Source: a virus. Taken from it: a stretch of 45,257 bases of DNA. The notes beneath the pieces were generated by a model. It did no database searches. It was given only the letters and a program-made list of their open reading frames with translations, and was not told the origin of the DNA. Within the stretch, counting starts at the first letter, position 1, and every line of letters starts with the position of its first letter. The stretch is from the IMG/VR virus record IMGVR_UViG_3300044998_000338, positions 1 to 45,257 of that record; one strand, given 5' to 3'. Position numbers and translations under genes: made by a program. This document shows positions 5,914 to 12,962 of the stretch, in pieces.

Positions 5914-7178
5914 CCCTCCCTTGCATCCTCGTTAGAGGGTTCCACGCCGAACACCTTCTCGACGATGTCGATCAGGTACTTCAACCCGTTGGGCCGCTCC
6001 TCGAAGCGCTTGCCCCAACGACGATCAGCATCCCGCAGGATCGCCAGAGCCTCGTTCTCGTCGTGCGTGCGCTCCTCGTAGAGGCGGTTGGCCAGCTTCC
6101 ACAGCGTGGAGCTGCGGTCGCTGCCCTCGAGCGGCCCCTCGTGGAACACCCGCCTGGTCTTGCGACCCATGCGGGCGAGCATGTCGCTGTCGATCTCCGT
6201 CTCGTCATCGGAGACGATGACCTGCCGACGCTTCGGCTCCTTGTAGTGATCCGCCAGGATCAGCACGCCCTCGAGGCCAGCCTTCTCGGTGGCCTGGCTC
6301 ACAAAGCAGCGTAGACAGAGAGGCGATCCTCGTTCGTCAAGTACGACCCTCCGTAGTTCTGAAGGAATGTCTCCAGACATAAACGGATTTGCTCGGCTCG
6401 CCGTTCGTGCATCAACGGGAGCAGGCGCTTGCACAGCCACACCGCATCTGGCTGGGTCTGCACCCGCTAGATCCACACGGGCTTCCGCCCACCCTTTGGC
6501 ATGTGCGTGATGATCGTCCCCATCCCGCCAGCGATCCGACGGGCCGACTCCACTACGTCCCTGTCGGTCATCGACAGCTGCACCACGAAGCGGAGCTTGC
6601 CGTTCTCCTTGCCCTTGAGTGTCGTTCGTGCCAGGTTGAACGAACCCTCCCCCTCCATGAGCCCTGCAAGCCAGGCAAGCTCGGCTGCCTCTGGTTCCAA
6701 GCGCTCCTGGGAAGGGTACCCTGACGTAGTTCCCGATCTGACCAGCTGCAAGTGACTCACTCTTTGGATTGACCTCCTTGTAGGGCGCACCAGCCAGCTG
6801 GCACGCAACGATGAGCCCACGACGCACCTTGACTGCGTCTTCCCATGCTCGGGCGAACACCCACAGATGCATGCCCTTGCCTCGAGATGGCTCGAGCCAA
6901 GGCGTCACGCCGACCGAGCGAAGAATCGCTGCGGTGTTCACGGCGTGCTCGTAGCTGCTCGGGAATCCCTCATCCCAATCGACGCAGCCCCACTTCACCC
7001 GACCGTCAACCCACGGGTACACACCGATGCTGTGGTCGCCACCAGCCTTCAGGTGGATGTCGACGTGGTACTCCCACTGGTCGACGTGCATGAGACGCAC
7101 GCAACCACCGCTCTCCGCACCAACCGCAGTGCGGTTGCCATCGAACAGGTTGATGAACTGTTGAACCATGTCGATCAT
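5910..7178 (-). CDS. Archaeo-eukaryotic primase (AEP) with an out-of-frame internal insertion
   Basis: 422 residues. AEP motifs are visible: V-D-W-D (67-69), S-R-G-K-G-M-H (98-104) and N-Y-V-R-V-P-F-P-G near residue 155. These enzymes make primers, and some extend them, in phage replication. Residues about 158-295 read as low-complexity Gly/Arg/Ala, because another frame of the same DNA encodes a homing endonuclease. The primase frame stays open throughout and resumes normal protein at about 296. The ATG at 7178 overlaps the SNase stop. Whether the protein is made in one piece, is split or is disrupted cannot be told. Confidence 0.75.
   Translation of the reverse strand: MIDMVQQFINLFDGNRTAVGAESGGCVRLMHVDQWEYHVDIHLKAGGDHSIGVYPWVDGRVKWGCVDWDEGFPSSYEHAVNTAAILRSVGVTPWLEPSRGKGMHLWVFARAWEDAVKVRRGLIVACQLAGAPYKEVNPKSESLAAGQIGNYVRVPFPGALGTRGSRACLACRAHGGGGFVQPGTNDTQGQGERQAPLRGAAVDDRQGRSGVGPSDRWRDGDDHHAHAKGWAEARVDLAGADPARCGVAVQAPAPVDARTASRANPFMSGDIPSELRRVVLDERGSPLCLRCFVSQATEKAGLEGVLILADHYKEPKRRQVIVSDDETEIDSDMLARMGRKTRRVFHEGPLEGSDRSSTLWKLANRLYEERTHDENEALAILRDADRRWGKRFEERPNGLKYLIDIVEKVFGVEPSNEDAREG
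6299..6760 (-). pseudogene. LAGLIDADG-type homing endonuclease nested in the primase gene, with an in-frame amber codon
   Basis: Frame-shifted relative to the primase. About 153 codons from a possible GTG at 6760; SD AAGGAGG lies 12 nt upstream, and a TTG three codons later is possible. The motif W-L-A-G-L-M-E-G-E-G-S-F (codons 30-41) is a single LAGLIDADG helix. TAG at 6467-6469 (codon 98) interrupts it; a Trp is expected there, and family-like sequence continues downstream (W-L-C-K-R-L-L-P-L) to TGA at 6299. Either a recently inactivated gene or a polymorphic base in the assembled population. Confidence 0.7.
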
Positions 7179-7528
7179 ACCATCACCTTCGGCCAGGGCT
7201 CGGCGTAGTCGTTCTCCAGCAACCACTCGGCCAGCGTGTTGATCGGGATCTCGAAGCTGAGGTCAGCCACACGACGGCCGTACTTGTCTCGGTCGCTGTA
7301 GGCGATCAGCGTGAAGGGCCACGGGCCGTCTTCCTCCAGGTCTTCCACCCACGCTTCGACCAGGCCCTTGACGGTGCGCCCTTCAGGCGTCCCCAGCTCG
7401 GGGGCGTTGACCCCCGCCAGACCATCCGTCTGGCGGGAGGTCAGGTTGAAGCCATGGTCCACGTCGACCACGAGCGTGTCGCCATCGACGACCCGCACGA
7501 CTCTGCAGGGGTAGTACCGCTCGGTCAT
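7175..7528 (-). CDS. Staphylococcal nuclease (SNase)-like protein
   Basis: 117 residues with the SNase OB-fold order: V-V-D-G-D-T-L (13-19), G-L-A-G-V-N-A-P-E (37-45) and D-K-Y-G-R-R (81-86). The catalytic Glu and second Arg are present. The Arg that normally precedes L-x-G is Gly here, so activity may be reduced. No signal peptide, so it acts inside the cell. It sits directly upstream of the primase (ATGA overlap); the start ATG 7528 overlaps the previous stop. Confidence 0.8.
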   Translation of the reverse strand: MTERYYPCRVVRVVDGDTLVVDVDHGFNLTSRQTDGLAGVNAPELGTPEGRTVKGLVEAWVEDLEEDGPWPFTLIAYSDRDKYGRRVADLSFEIPINTLAEWLLENDYAEPWPKVMV

Positions 7529-7719
7529 GGCCACAGCACCACGCAGTCGTTTTCCACCTCGGCCCCGTAGATCTCGTTCTCTTCGGCGCCGTAGGAGTAG
7601 TCACCTGTGTTGACGAAGGACAACTCCCTGTAGGCGTTGCCCTCCTCGTCCGCCGACAACACGACGATGTGCTCGTCGGGAACGTGCTCCAGGAGCTTCT
7701 TCAGCTTGCCGACGTTCAT
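7525..7719 (-). CDS. Hypothetical small acidic phage protein
   Basis: 64 residues. It starts M-N-V-G-K-L-K-K-L-L, then P-D-E-H-I-V-V-L-S-A-D, a layout shared by a group of small phage proteins of unknown role. Strongly acidic C-terminal half. TGATG overlap with the lipoprotein gene upstream. Confidence 0.78.
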   Translation of the reverse strand: MNVGKLKKLLEHVPDEHIVVLSADEEGNAYRELSFVNTGDYSYGAEENEIYGAEVENDCVVLWP

Positions 7720-8396
7720 CACAGCTCCGAACACAGGGGGACGTTGAGCTTCACGCCCTGGCCCTCGCCGCTGAAGGCGGCGGTCCAGCGCTGATCGCTC
7801 TTCGGGTTGTTGGTGCGCAGCACGTTGCTGTCGATGACGATCGACGGATCGGTCGGCAGCAGCTTCGTGTACGTGTAGGGGCCATACACCACGCCCTCGG
7901 GGCTGCGGAGCACGACGGCCACGTAGTTCCACGACGTGGCCACATCGATCAGCACGATGCAGCGACCTCGAGGATCCCAGCTCTCGTCAACCTTGCGGAA
8001 GCTCACCTGCATCTGGTCGGAGGAGAGACTCGGCGTAGGCGAGGAAGTCGTGGAAGGCCCGCTCGAGGGAGGCGGTGCGACGGTAGTCGGCGTAGCGCTC
8101 GACGGCGGCGTAGGCGCCGTCAACGAGGCCATCGTGGTAGGAGCAGAGGATGCGAGGCTCTCGGCCGCAGTAGATGTGGCAGGGGCTGTCGTCGGGTTGG
8201 AGGGCGATGTGTTCGTCGAGGATTCGCTCGACGAAGGCGTAGTCGTCGCCACGGTCAGGGGCTGCAGGTTGTCCACCACGATCGATGGCTTCGGTGTCTC
8301 CCACTGTGTCTCCTGGGTGAGGGTGTCGTTGGCTGGGTTGCTGCACGACCCGAGCCCGATCAGGGCGGTCGTGACGAGGGTGATGATCCGCTTCAT
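7719..8396 (-). CDS. Predicted lipoprotein with a long Ser/Thr/Pro-rich linker
   Basis: 225 residues. An N-terminal signal peptide K-R-I-I-T-L-V-T-T-A-L-I ends in a lipobox L-G-S-C with lipidated Cys18. Residues about 50-125 are a Ser/Thr/Pro/Ala linker and the last 100 form a beta-rich domain. It should be anchored outside the cell membrane. Phage lipoproteins often block superinfection or change the lysogen surface; that role is inferred. A second frame is open across the linker (7987-8346). ATGA coupling to the HTH gene upstream. Confidence 0.8.
   Translation of the reverse strand: MKRIITLVTTALIGLGSCSNPANDTLTQETQWETPKPSIVVDNLQPLTVATTTPSSSESSTNTSPSNPTTAPATSTAAESLASSAPTTMASLTAPTPPSSATPTTVAPPPSSGPSTTSSPTPSLSSDQMQVSFRKVDESWDPRGRCIVLIDVATSWNYVAVVLRSPEGVVYGPYTYTKLLPTDPSIVIDSNVLRTNNPKSDQRWTAAFSGEGQGVKLNVPLCSEL
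7987..8346 (-). other. Overlapping open frame inside the lipoprotein gene (possible overprinting)
   Basis: 119 codons in another minus-strand frame. Its C-terminal 85 residues look globular (rich in Y, F, H, D, L) and the codons end mostly in C or G, as in real genes here. However, a Ser/Thr/Pro linker written with TCG/ACG/CCG codons tends to give such a shadow frame. No convincing SD was seen, so this is only a candidate. Confidence 0.2.
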
Positions 8397-9040
8397 GCGG
8401 CTGTCCTCTCTTCTCTGGCGTGCTCGATCAGGAGCACCCGAACAAACTCGGATGACATCGACAGCTTCTTGGCGATGTCTCGCTTCGTATGTCCATCACT
8501 GTGTAGTCGGGCTGCCTCCCTTCTGAGTAGTGCCCGTTTGTGTTCGTCGCTGGCCAGGCGCTGCTGGCGCTCGAGGCGCCACCGCTGCTTTCGCTCGTTC
8601 TCCCTGATCCTCGTTGCCTCCTGCCGTTCGGGACGACGGCGGTCCATCTCGGCCTTGCGTGCGGCTTCGGCCTCGGCCCGCTCTCGTTCACGCTCCGCTC
8701 GGCGCAGCTCACGGCGCACCGCCGTGACTGCCCGATCGAACCTGTAGACCCACTGCTCGCTGGGCTTGTTGCGCTCTCGAGTGTCCTCGTAGGGCTCGTC
8801 GAGCAGCTCAGCGATCGAGGCCCACGACAGGCCGTTGCATCGCATGAGCAACAGCTCACGAAGATCATGAGGCACCTTGTCAAGTGCCTCGGTGACCATC
8901 TGCAGCTTCTGCTGATCGATGCTGGGCGGGCTGTCGGGGATGGCCCTATCGCTGATGTAGTCGAGCCAGGCGAAGTCGTTCTGGCCGATCCGCTTGCGTC
9001 CCCTCGACCAGCTTGCAGGCTCGAGCCTGTAGGCCCTCAT
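8393..9040 (-). CDS. HTH protein with sigma-like N-terminal half and Arg/Glu-rich coiled coil
   Basis: 215 residues. Residues 40-85 (ALDKVPHDLRELLLMRCNG-LSWASIAELLDE) resemble sigma region 4. Residues 110-170 are an R/E/A-rich charged helix, probably a coiled coil. The C-terminus (HTKRDIAKKL-SMSSEFVRVLL) is a second HTH of the resolvase type. It probably binds DNA as an elongated dimer and may regulate the early region. ATGA overlap with the helicase-like gene. Confidence 0.7.
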   Translation of the reverse strand: MRAYRLEPASWSRGRKRIGQNDFAWLDYISDRAIPDSPPSIDQQKLQMVTEALDKVPHDLRELLLMRCNGLSWASIAELLDEPYEDTRERNKPSEQWVYRFDRAVTAVRRELRRAERERERAEAEAARKAEMDRRRPERQEATRIRENERKQRWRLERQQRLASDEHKRALLRREAARLHSDGHTKRDIAKKLSMSSEFVRVLLIEHAREERTAA

Positions 9041-10029
9041 GAGCGCAGCGCTGCCGCCTGTGCGGCGGTCAGCTTCGTCCCTGGCACGTGCTTGTCCCCG
9101 TCCTTGATCGGTCGGATGTAGCCGAACTTCGGGTGGATGAACAGGTCGATCTCGCCCACCTTGCAGGGAGGGCGCTTGTTCTTGGCGACGTTCACCGTGA
9201 CGGTGTTCTCCTCCTGCTGGCGCTGGAAGGCGTCCAGGCTCTCGTCGTCCCGCTTGCGGAACACCTCGAGCACGAACATGGCGTCGTGCTCGCCGCCGTA
9301 CCGCATGGCCTCCATGCCCGCCGCCTGGCCTCGAGGGCCAGAGCTGCGGCCTGCCTGATGCAGACAGATGAGGGGCACGTCATTGCGCTTGCACCACTGC
9401 TTGAGCTGCGTGCTCTTCGCAGCCACGCCTTCGAAGTCGCCGCTGCCAGGCAGCTGCTCCAAGAAGTCGATGACCACCGAGTCGCAGTCGGCCTGCCAGT
9501 ACTGCTGCGCCTCCGTCAGTGCGTCCTGCATCTGGCGGAAGGTGAGCGGCTGATCGATCACGATCAGGTTGCCGAAGTCATGTGCGGCTACATGCTTCGT
9601 CAGATCGATGATGTCCTTGTTGCGCTCCTTGATCCGCTGCTCGAGCGTCTCGTTGTCGATCGACCGAGTCATCGACACGAGCTTGGCCAGCAGCAGGCTG
9701 TCCACCTCGTCGAGCGTGAACACCAGGCAGTGCTTGTCGGGGTTGTTGGCGATCGACTGCAGCACCAACTGGGTCTTCCCCGAGTGAGGGCGACCCGTCA
9801 CGTAGCACAGCTCGCCACGCCCGACGCCACGCACCATGGCGTCGAGCTGCTCGATGCCGAACAGCCACCGCCCTTCCTCGTTGATGATCAACTCGACGTA
9901 GTCGTTGGCTGCCTCAGCGAAGGGGCGGATGAAGCGGTAGGCGGGTGGAGCAGGAACCTCCTGCTCCACCACGCCACCACCGAGCAGTGCGGCTACACGG
10001 GCCTCAGCTTCCTCGGGCGACAGGATCAC
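9037..10029 (-). CDS. DnaB/RecA-fold replicative helicase-like ATPase
   Basis: 330 residues. Walker A G-R-P-H-S-G-K-T (79-86); Walker B S-V-V-I-D (184-188); later L-I-C-L-H-Q-A-G and a Y-G-G-E-H-D-A segment like DnaB motifs 3-4. It lacks the DnaB N-terminal domain, so it is closer to the compact DnaB-like/RadA-like ATPases of phages. With the AEP primase downstream it probably unwinds DNA for replication. GTG start at 10029 by GTGA overlap. Confidence 0.8.
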   Translation of the reverse strand: MILSPEEAEARVAALLGGGVVEQEVPAPPAYRFIRPFAEAANDYVELIINEEGRWLFGIEQLDAMVRGVGRGELCYVTGRPHSGKTQLVLQSIANNPDKHCLVFTLDEVDSLLLAKLVSMTRSIDNETLEQRIKERNKDIIDLTKHVAAHDFGNLIVIDQPLTFRQMQDALTEAQQYWQADCDSVVIDFLEQLPGSGDFEGVAAKSTQLKQWCKRNDVPLICLHQAGRSSGPRGQAAGMEAMRYGGEHDAMFVLEVFRKRDDESLDAFQRQQEENTVTVNVAKNKRPPCKVGEIDLFIHPKFGYIRPIKDGDKHVPGTKLTAAQAAALRS

Positions 10030-10277
10030 GCAGCCACCTCGATGCGGCGGATGAGGCCCTCCTTCTCCAGCTCGTCGATCATGCGCTTCGAGACGGTGTT
10101 CTTCGTGATGATGATGTTGTCGGCCTTGATCCGCTTCCCGTGCTCGACTGCATCGGCGTAGCTCAGGAACACACCATGGTCCTCGGAGCGGTAGAGGGGC
10201 AGGGGAAGCCAGCCCTTCGGCTCCTTGATCAGCACGTCTGCCGACAGTGCGTAGAACTCGGTGTAGTCGTTGTCCAT
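10026..10277 (-). CDS. Small hypothetical protein upstream of the helicase
   Basis: 83 residues, start ATG 10277 with a strong SD AAGGAGA 7 nt upstream. The C-terminal half (ITKNTVSKRMIDELEKEGLIRR) reads like a winged-helix recognition region, so it may bind DNA. It opens the helicase transcription unit and follows a 200-bp non-coding gap. Confidence 0.72.
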   Translation of the reverse strand: MDNDYTEFYALSADVLIKEPKGWLPLPLYRSEDHGVFLSYADAVEHGKRIKADNIIITKNTVSKRMIDELEKEGLIRRIEVAA

Positions 10278-10300
10278 GTCTGTATCTCCTTGGGGATGGA

Positions 10301-10329
10301 ACGGGCCACGGCTTGTCACCGTGGCCCGT
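10301..10329. terminator. Strong hairpin between two early units
   Basis: 11-bp perfect stem ACGGGCCACGG/CCGTGGCCCGT with a 7-nt loop and no clear U-run. It may end the unit of the gene at 10485 or structure the leader of the next gene. The rest of the gap (10330-10484) has two direct copies of ACTTTCCCCC starting at 10399 and 10418. Confidence 0.55.
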
Positions 10330-10484
10330 GTTGTTGGTGGATGTTGAGTGGGGCTGCAGGGGTGTGTGGTGGCGCCGTCGTCACGAACGAGACCACACAC
10401 TTTCCCCCGAGGGTCCGACTTTCCCCCTGCTACCCCGCCAGGCGAGGCCTTGGTCGTGCTGGGGGCACTCGGGGCACCTGCAGA

Positions 10485-11120
10485 TCAGGCGAAGCTGCGC
10501 TGCTTCGTGAAGGTCTTCGGCTTCAGCCACAGCGGAGCGCCAGTGGCCTTGTGCTTGAAGTCGGCGGCGCTGTCCTTGTACTGACCCGACGCCTTCTTCT
10601 GGCGGTTGTCGTAGAACTCCTGCGGGTGCGACTCGAGACGAGCGAGGAGCCACTCACGAGACGGCTTCTCGGGGATGGCGTTGCTCGCCGCAGGCGGCAC
10701 CACGTCGGGATCACGATCGGTGCGGTCGGGGAACTGCACCACGACACCGTCGGGATCCTCGGCCACCTCGACACCGCCGAAGGCGTTCTCGAGGGCCTTC
10801 ACCGTCTGGCCGATGCCAGCCTCGACGACCTTCACCTTGCCCGTGGGACGGGCTGGAGTGTTGGTCGGCAGCTCGGGTGCCAGCTCGATGATGACGCCGC
10901 TCTCGTTGACAGTGAACTCGACGCCGAGCTGCTCGAGCACGACGCTCTTGCAGCGCTGGATCTTCTGCTCAGCGATGGCGATCAGCTCACCGTCATCGAT
11001 GCCCTTGGGCGTGTCGAACTGCAGGAACCACGTGGCCTCCTGCGAGCCGAACTTGCCGTCGCTCACCTTGCGGGTGAAGGACACCGTGTGGGTGTTGTGC
11101 TCGACGACCTGCTCTTCCAT
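10485..11120 (-). CDS. Replication-module protein, possibly ssDNA-binding
   Basis: 211 residues; ATG 11120 has an SD GGAGGGG 5 nt upstream, and ATG 11132 is also possible. The N-terminal third is beta-rich, with a Pro/Thr-rich linker in the middle. The C-terminus F-Y-D-N-R-Q-K-K...D-F-K-H-K-A-T-G-A-P-L-W-L resembles a tail seen in phage proteins linked to ssDNA binding, from memory only. It has its own promoter at 11153-11181 and lies between the helicase and Cas4-like genes. Confidence 0.6.
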   Translation of the reverse strand: MEEQVVEHNTHTVSFTRKVSDGKFGSQEATWFLQFDTPKGIDDGELIAIAEQKIQRCKSVVLEQLGVEFTVNESGVIIELAPELPTNTPARPTGKVKVVEAGIGQTVKALENAFGGVEVAEDPDGVVVQFPDRTDRDPDVVPPAASNAIPEKPSREWLLARLESHPQEFYDNRQKKASGQYKDSAADFKHKATGAPLWLKPKTFTKQRSFA

Positions 11121-11152
11121 GAACCCCTCCATGAGGTTGATCTCTCTTGAAC

Positions 11153-11181
11153 ATGATGCCTGACGTCAGGGCGGATGTCAA
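11153..11181 (-). promoter_or_regulatory. Sigma-70-type promoter with operator-like dyad
   Basis: Minus strand: TTGACA (11176-11181), 17-bp spacer, CATCAT (11153-11158). The spacer holds the perfect palindrome CCTGACGTCAGG (11159-11170). It drives the gene at 10485-11120 and probably the helicase unit. Confidence 0.72.
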
Positions 11182-11199
11182 CCCCCTCTGACGAACTTC

Positions 11200-12057
11200 T
11201 CACCAGGGCTCGGCGCCGAGCGCCGCTCCCTTGCAATCGGCCCACGCAGCGCACCACTTGGGGCTGCAGTGCCACCCCTGGTCGATCATCGGCCACTTCA
11301 AGCGCCCAGCATCAGTTGCCAGATACAGCTCCACGATGGACGTGAGCTTCGTGCGCAGCCAGTCGAAGTGCCGCTGGTCCCGCTCGACCTCGATGATCTG
11401 AGGCTCTCGAGGCGACGGACCCTTGGGCATCACTGCGTACCTGAACAGCGGAGGCTCTGACCCCCGAGTCTCGCTGTAGGCGTAGCTGTAGATCGTCGGC
11501 TGCACGTAGTAGCGCTTGGCTTCCCACCCCTCCCAGGGCTGGTTGGCGGTCTTCCAGTCCCACACGACTGGAGTGGCGTCAGCCAGATCCCATGTCCCGC
11601 TGAGACGGATCTCAGCGGTGGTCATAATGTCGGATGACACTGACATCAGGTTGACTGTTTCGAGGCTGACGTTGAAACTCTCCTCGATAGAGGGGCTTGA
11701 ACCGAGCCTGACTTGGGGATGCACCCAGGTTGCCCACGACACCAGACAGCTACGCACGTAGGTCAGCGCCGTCTTGCGGCTCTTCACCTGGACCCACTCG
11801 AAGGGCCCATCGATGCCTTCGACGTACTCGTCGAAGCACTGCATCGCTGCCTCGAAGCTGGCTCGTGGGTACTCGCCGCACAGCAGCAGCTCGATGCCCT
11901 TGTGCATCGCAGAGCCCATCGCCATGGCGTCGGTGACCTTGCGCTGGGTAAGGTTCAACATCTCACGACGTGCCTGCTCTGGGCACTTCAAGAACGTGTT
12001 CAACCACGACTGCCTGAAGGTCACCTCGAGGTGGTCCTCGAGCTGCTTGACCCTCAC
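11200..12057 (-). CDS. Cas4/AddB-like PD-(D/E)XK exonuclease with four-Cys iron-sulphur signature
   Basis: 285 residues. RecB-family motifs: G-S-A-M-H-K-G (H52), W-D-L-A-D (D157), V-W-D-W-K-T (D167, K169) and Q186-P-T-I-Y-S-Y. Cys25 near the N-terminus plus Cys264, Cys269 and Cys275 match the one-plus-three Cys layout that binds a 4Fe-4S cluster in Cas4 and AddB. Such phage enzymes resect DNA ends for recombination. There is no CRISPR array in the window, so a recombination role is preferred. GTG start by GTGA overlap. Confidence 0.85.
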   Translation of the reverse strand: MRVKQLEDHLEVTFRQSWLNTFLKCPEQARREMLNLTQRKVTDAMAMGSAMHKGIELLLCGEYPRASFEAAMQCFDEYVEGIDGPFEWVQVKSRKTALTYVRSCLVSWATWVHPQVRLGSSPSIEESFNVSLETVNLMSVSSDIMTTAEIRLSGTWDLADATPVVWDWKTANQPWEGWEAKRYYVQPTIYSYAYSETRGSEPPLFRYAVMPKGPSPREPQIIEVERDQRHFDWLRTKLTSIVELYLATDAGRLKWPMIDQGWHCSPKWCAAWADCKGAALGAEPW

Positions 12058-12236
12058 GCCTTCCTCATCTGCTCGGGCTGGTTCAGCTCAGCGAAGGCGA
12101 CCGCATCGTCGAACGATGCGAAGCCATCGACCATCTCCCCGAGGACGGGGTCGATGGTCCTGACGAGGAAGCCCTTGTCGGGCCTCACTGCGGGCAACAC
12201 CCGCACGTTCTTGCCGCTCTTCGTGCGGATGTACAC
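12054..12236 (-). CDS. Small hypothetical protein
   Basis: 60 residues from GTG 12236 with a weak SD (AGAGAG). It lies between the structured leader and the nuclease gene and overlaps the latter by 4 bp. Small alpha/beta protein with a D-D-A-V-A-F-A-E helix. Unknown function. Confidence 0.7.
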   Translation of the reverse strand: MYIRTKSGKNVRVLPAVRPDKGFLVRTIDPVLGEMVDGFASFDDAVAFAELNQPEQMRKA

Positions 12237-12258
12237 GTTCGCTCTCTTTCAGGAAAGT

Positions 12259-12465
12259 GCATGCTCACCCTCACGGTGAGCATGCGAATGCCCTTCTGCG
12301 CTTTCTTCGAAAGCTGCGGCTACACGACTGCCAAGGAGTGGAGCCGCTTCAGCGTCTGCCTTCGGCGGCTGATGTAGCCGCCTCTGTCTGCTTTCGGATG
12401 GCGCCTCCAAGCGCCATCCCTTTCGCCTTCAGTGGCTGCCTTCGGGCGGGTGCCCTTCGGCAGCC
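12259..12465 (-). ncRNA. Candidate structured RNA: six consecutive hairpins
   Basis: Read leftward from the promoter at 12499, about 210 nt fold into six stems: GGCTGCC/GGCAGCC with inner GGGC/GCCC (12434-12465), GGATGGCGC/GCGCCATCC (12396-12419), GGCGGCT/AGCCGCC (12364-12382), GCGGCT/AGCCGC (12316-12347), GCTTTC/GAAAGC (12300-12314) and GCATGCTCACC/GGTGAGCATGC (12259-12285). Purine-rich GAAGG/GAAAG linkers separate most of them. No frame here looks coding. It could be a stable phage RNA or a long regulatory leader of the genes at 12236 and 12057. I know no family that it matches. Confidence 0.55.
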
Positions 12466-12498
12466 GCCTTCTGCGTTCGGCCCCCCCTGACCCCCCCA

Positions 12499-12527
12499 AC
12501 CATAGGCCTGACATCAGTGGGTGACAA
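12499..12527 (-). promoter_or_regulatory. Promoter of the hairpin RNA / nuclease unit
   Basis: Minus strand: TTGTCA (12522-12527), 17-bp spacer, TATGGT (12499-12504), with the dyad CTGA-TG-TCAG in the spacer. It is followed by two runs of seven G before the first hairpin. Confidence 0.6.
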
Positions 12528-12547
12528 CCCTCCCTGACACTGAAACC

Positions 12548-12579
12548 CACGACCGAGGGTGCGGATGCCCTCGGTCGTG
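12548..12579 (-). terminator. Intrinsic-type terminator after the small HTH gene
   Basis: Stem CACGACCGAGGG/CCCTCGGTCGTG (12 bp) with an 8-nt loop starts 4 nt after the stop codon at 12583. It is followed on the minus strand by GGGTTTCAG. Confidence 0.7.
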
Positions 12580-12582
12580 TGG

Positions 12583-12894
12583 TCAGCCGCTCCTGCGGCG
12601 AGCTGCACGTGCCTTCTCTTGGCACGTGGACAGCTCCTTCATCAGGCGCTCGCACTCAGCTTCGAGACGACCTATCTCCCGATGCGCTGCGCTGAGCTGC
12701 TCGAGCACCTCGCTCGTCGTCAGCTCGGAGCTGCGGCCCACCTTGCGGGTCGGCTTGATCCCCCTCGTCTGCAGCACGTAGTAGAGCATGGCCCTCGAGA
12801 GGCCAGTCTCCTTCAGGATCTTGTCAGTCTTCACCCCCTGCTGGTACAGCCTGACGGCGGCGTCTTTCGACTCGTCGTCGTACTTGTTGTCCAT
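12583..12894 (-). CDS. Small HTH protein with C-terminal coiled coil (candidate regulator)
   Basis: 103 residues. N-terminal HTH (AAVRLYQQGVKTDKILKETGLSR split by a turn at G-V-K-T) of the resolvase/transposase type, then a coiled coil E-V-L-E-Q-L...L-E-A-E-C-E-R-L, and a basic tail. It stands alone between the integrase and the structured RNA and has its own terminator. Its position makes it a candidate repressor or Cro-like factor for the repeated CCTGAC-GTCAGG dyads; this is inference. Confidence 0.65.
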   Translation of the reverse strand: MDNKYDDESKDAAVRLYQQGVKTDKILKETGLSRAMLYYVLQTRGIKPTRKVGRSSELTTSEVLEQLSAAHREIGRLEAECERLMKELSTCQEKARAARRRSG

Positions 12895-12962
12895 CGCCCC
12901 TACTCCCTGACTGACAGATAGAACCTGTTCAGTCTCCGCACCGTACTATTCACAGCCTCAAG

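Noticed and set aside
9088-10161. Long plus-strand frame opposite the helicase-like gene
   Set aside because: Antisense shadow of a gene with clear Walker motifs; no SD and no recognisable domain.
11200-12057. Cas4-like nuclease as part of a CRISPR system
   Set aside because: No repeats with regular spacers and no other cas genes in the window; phage recombination nuclease is simpler.
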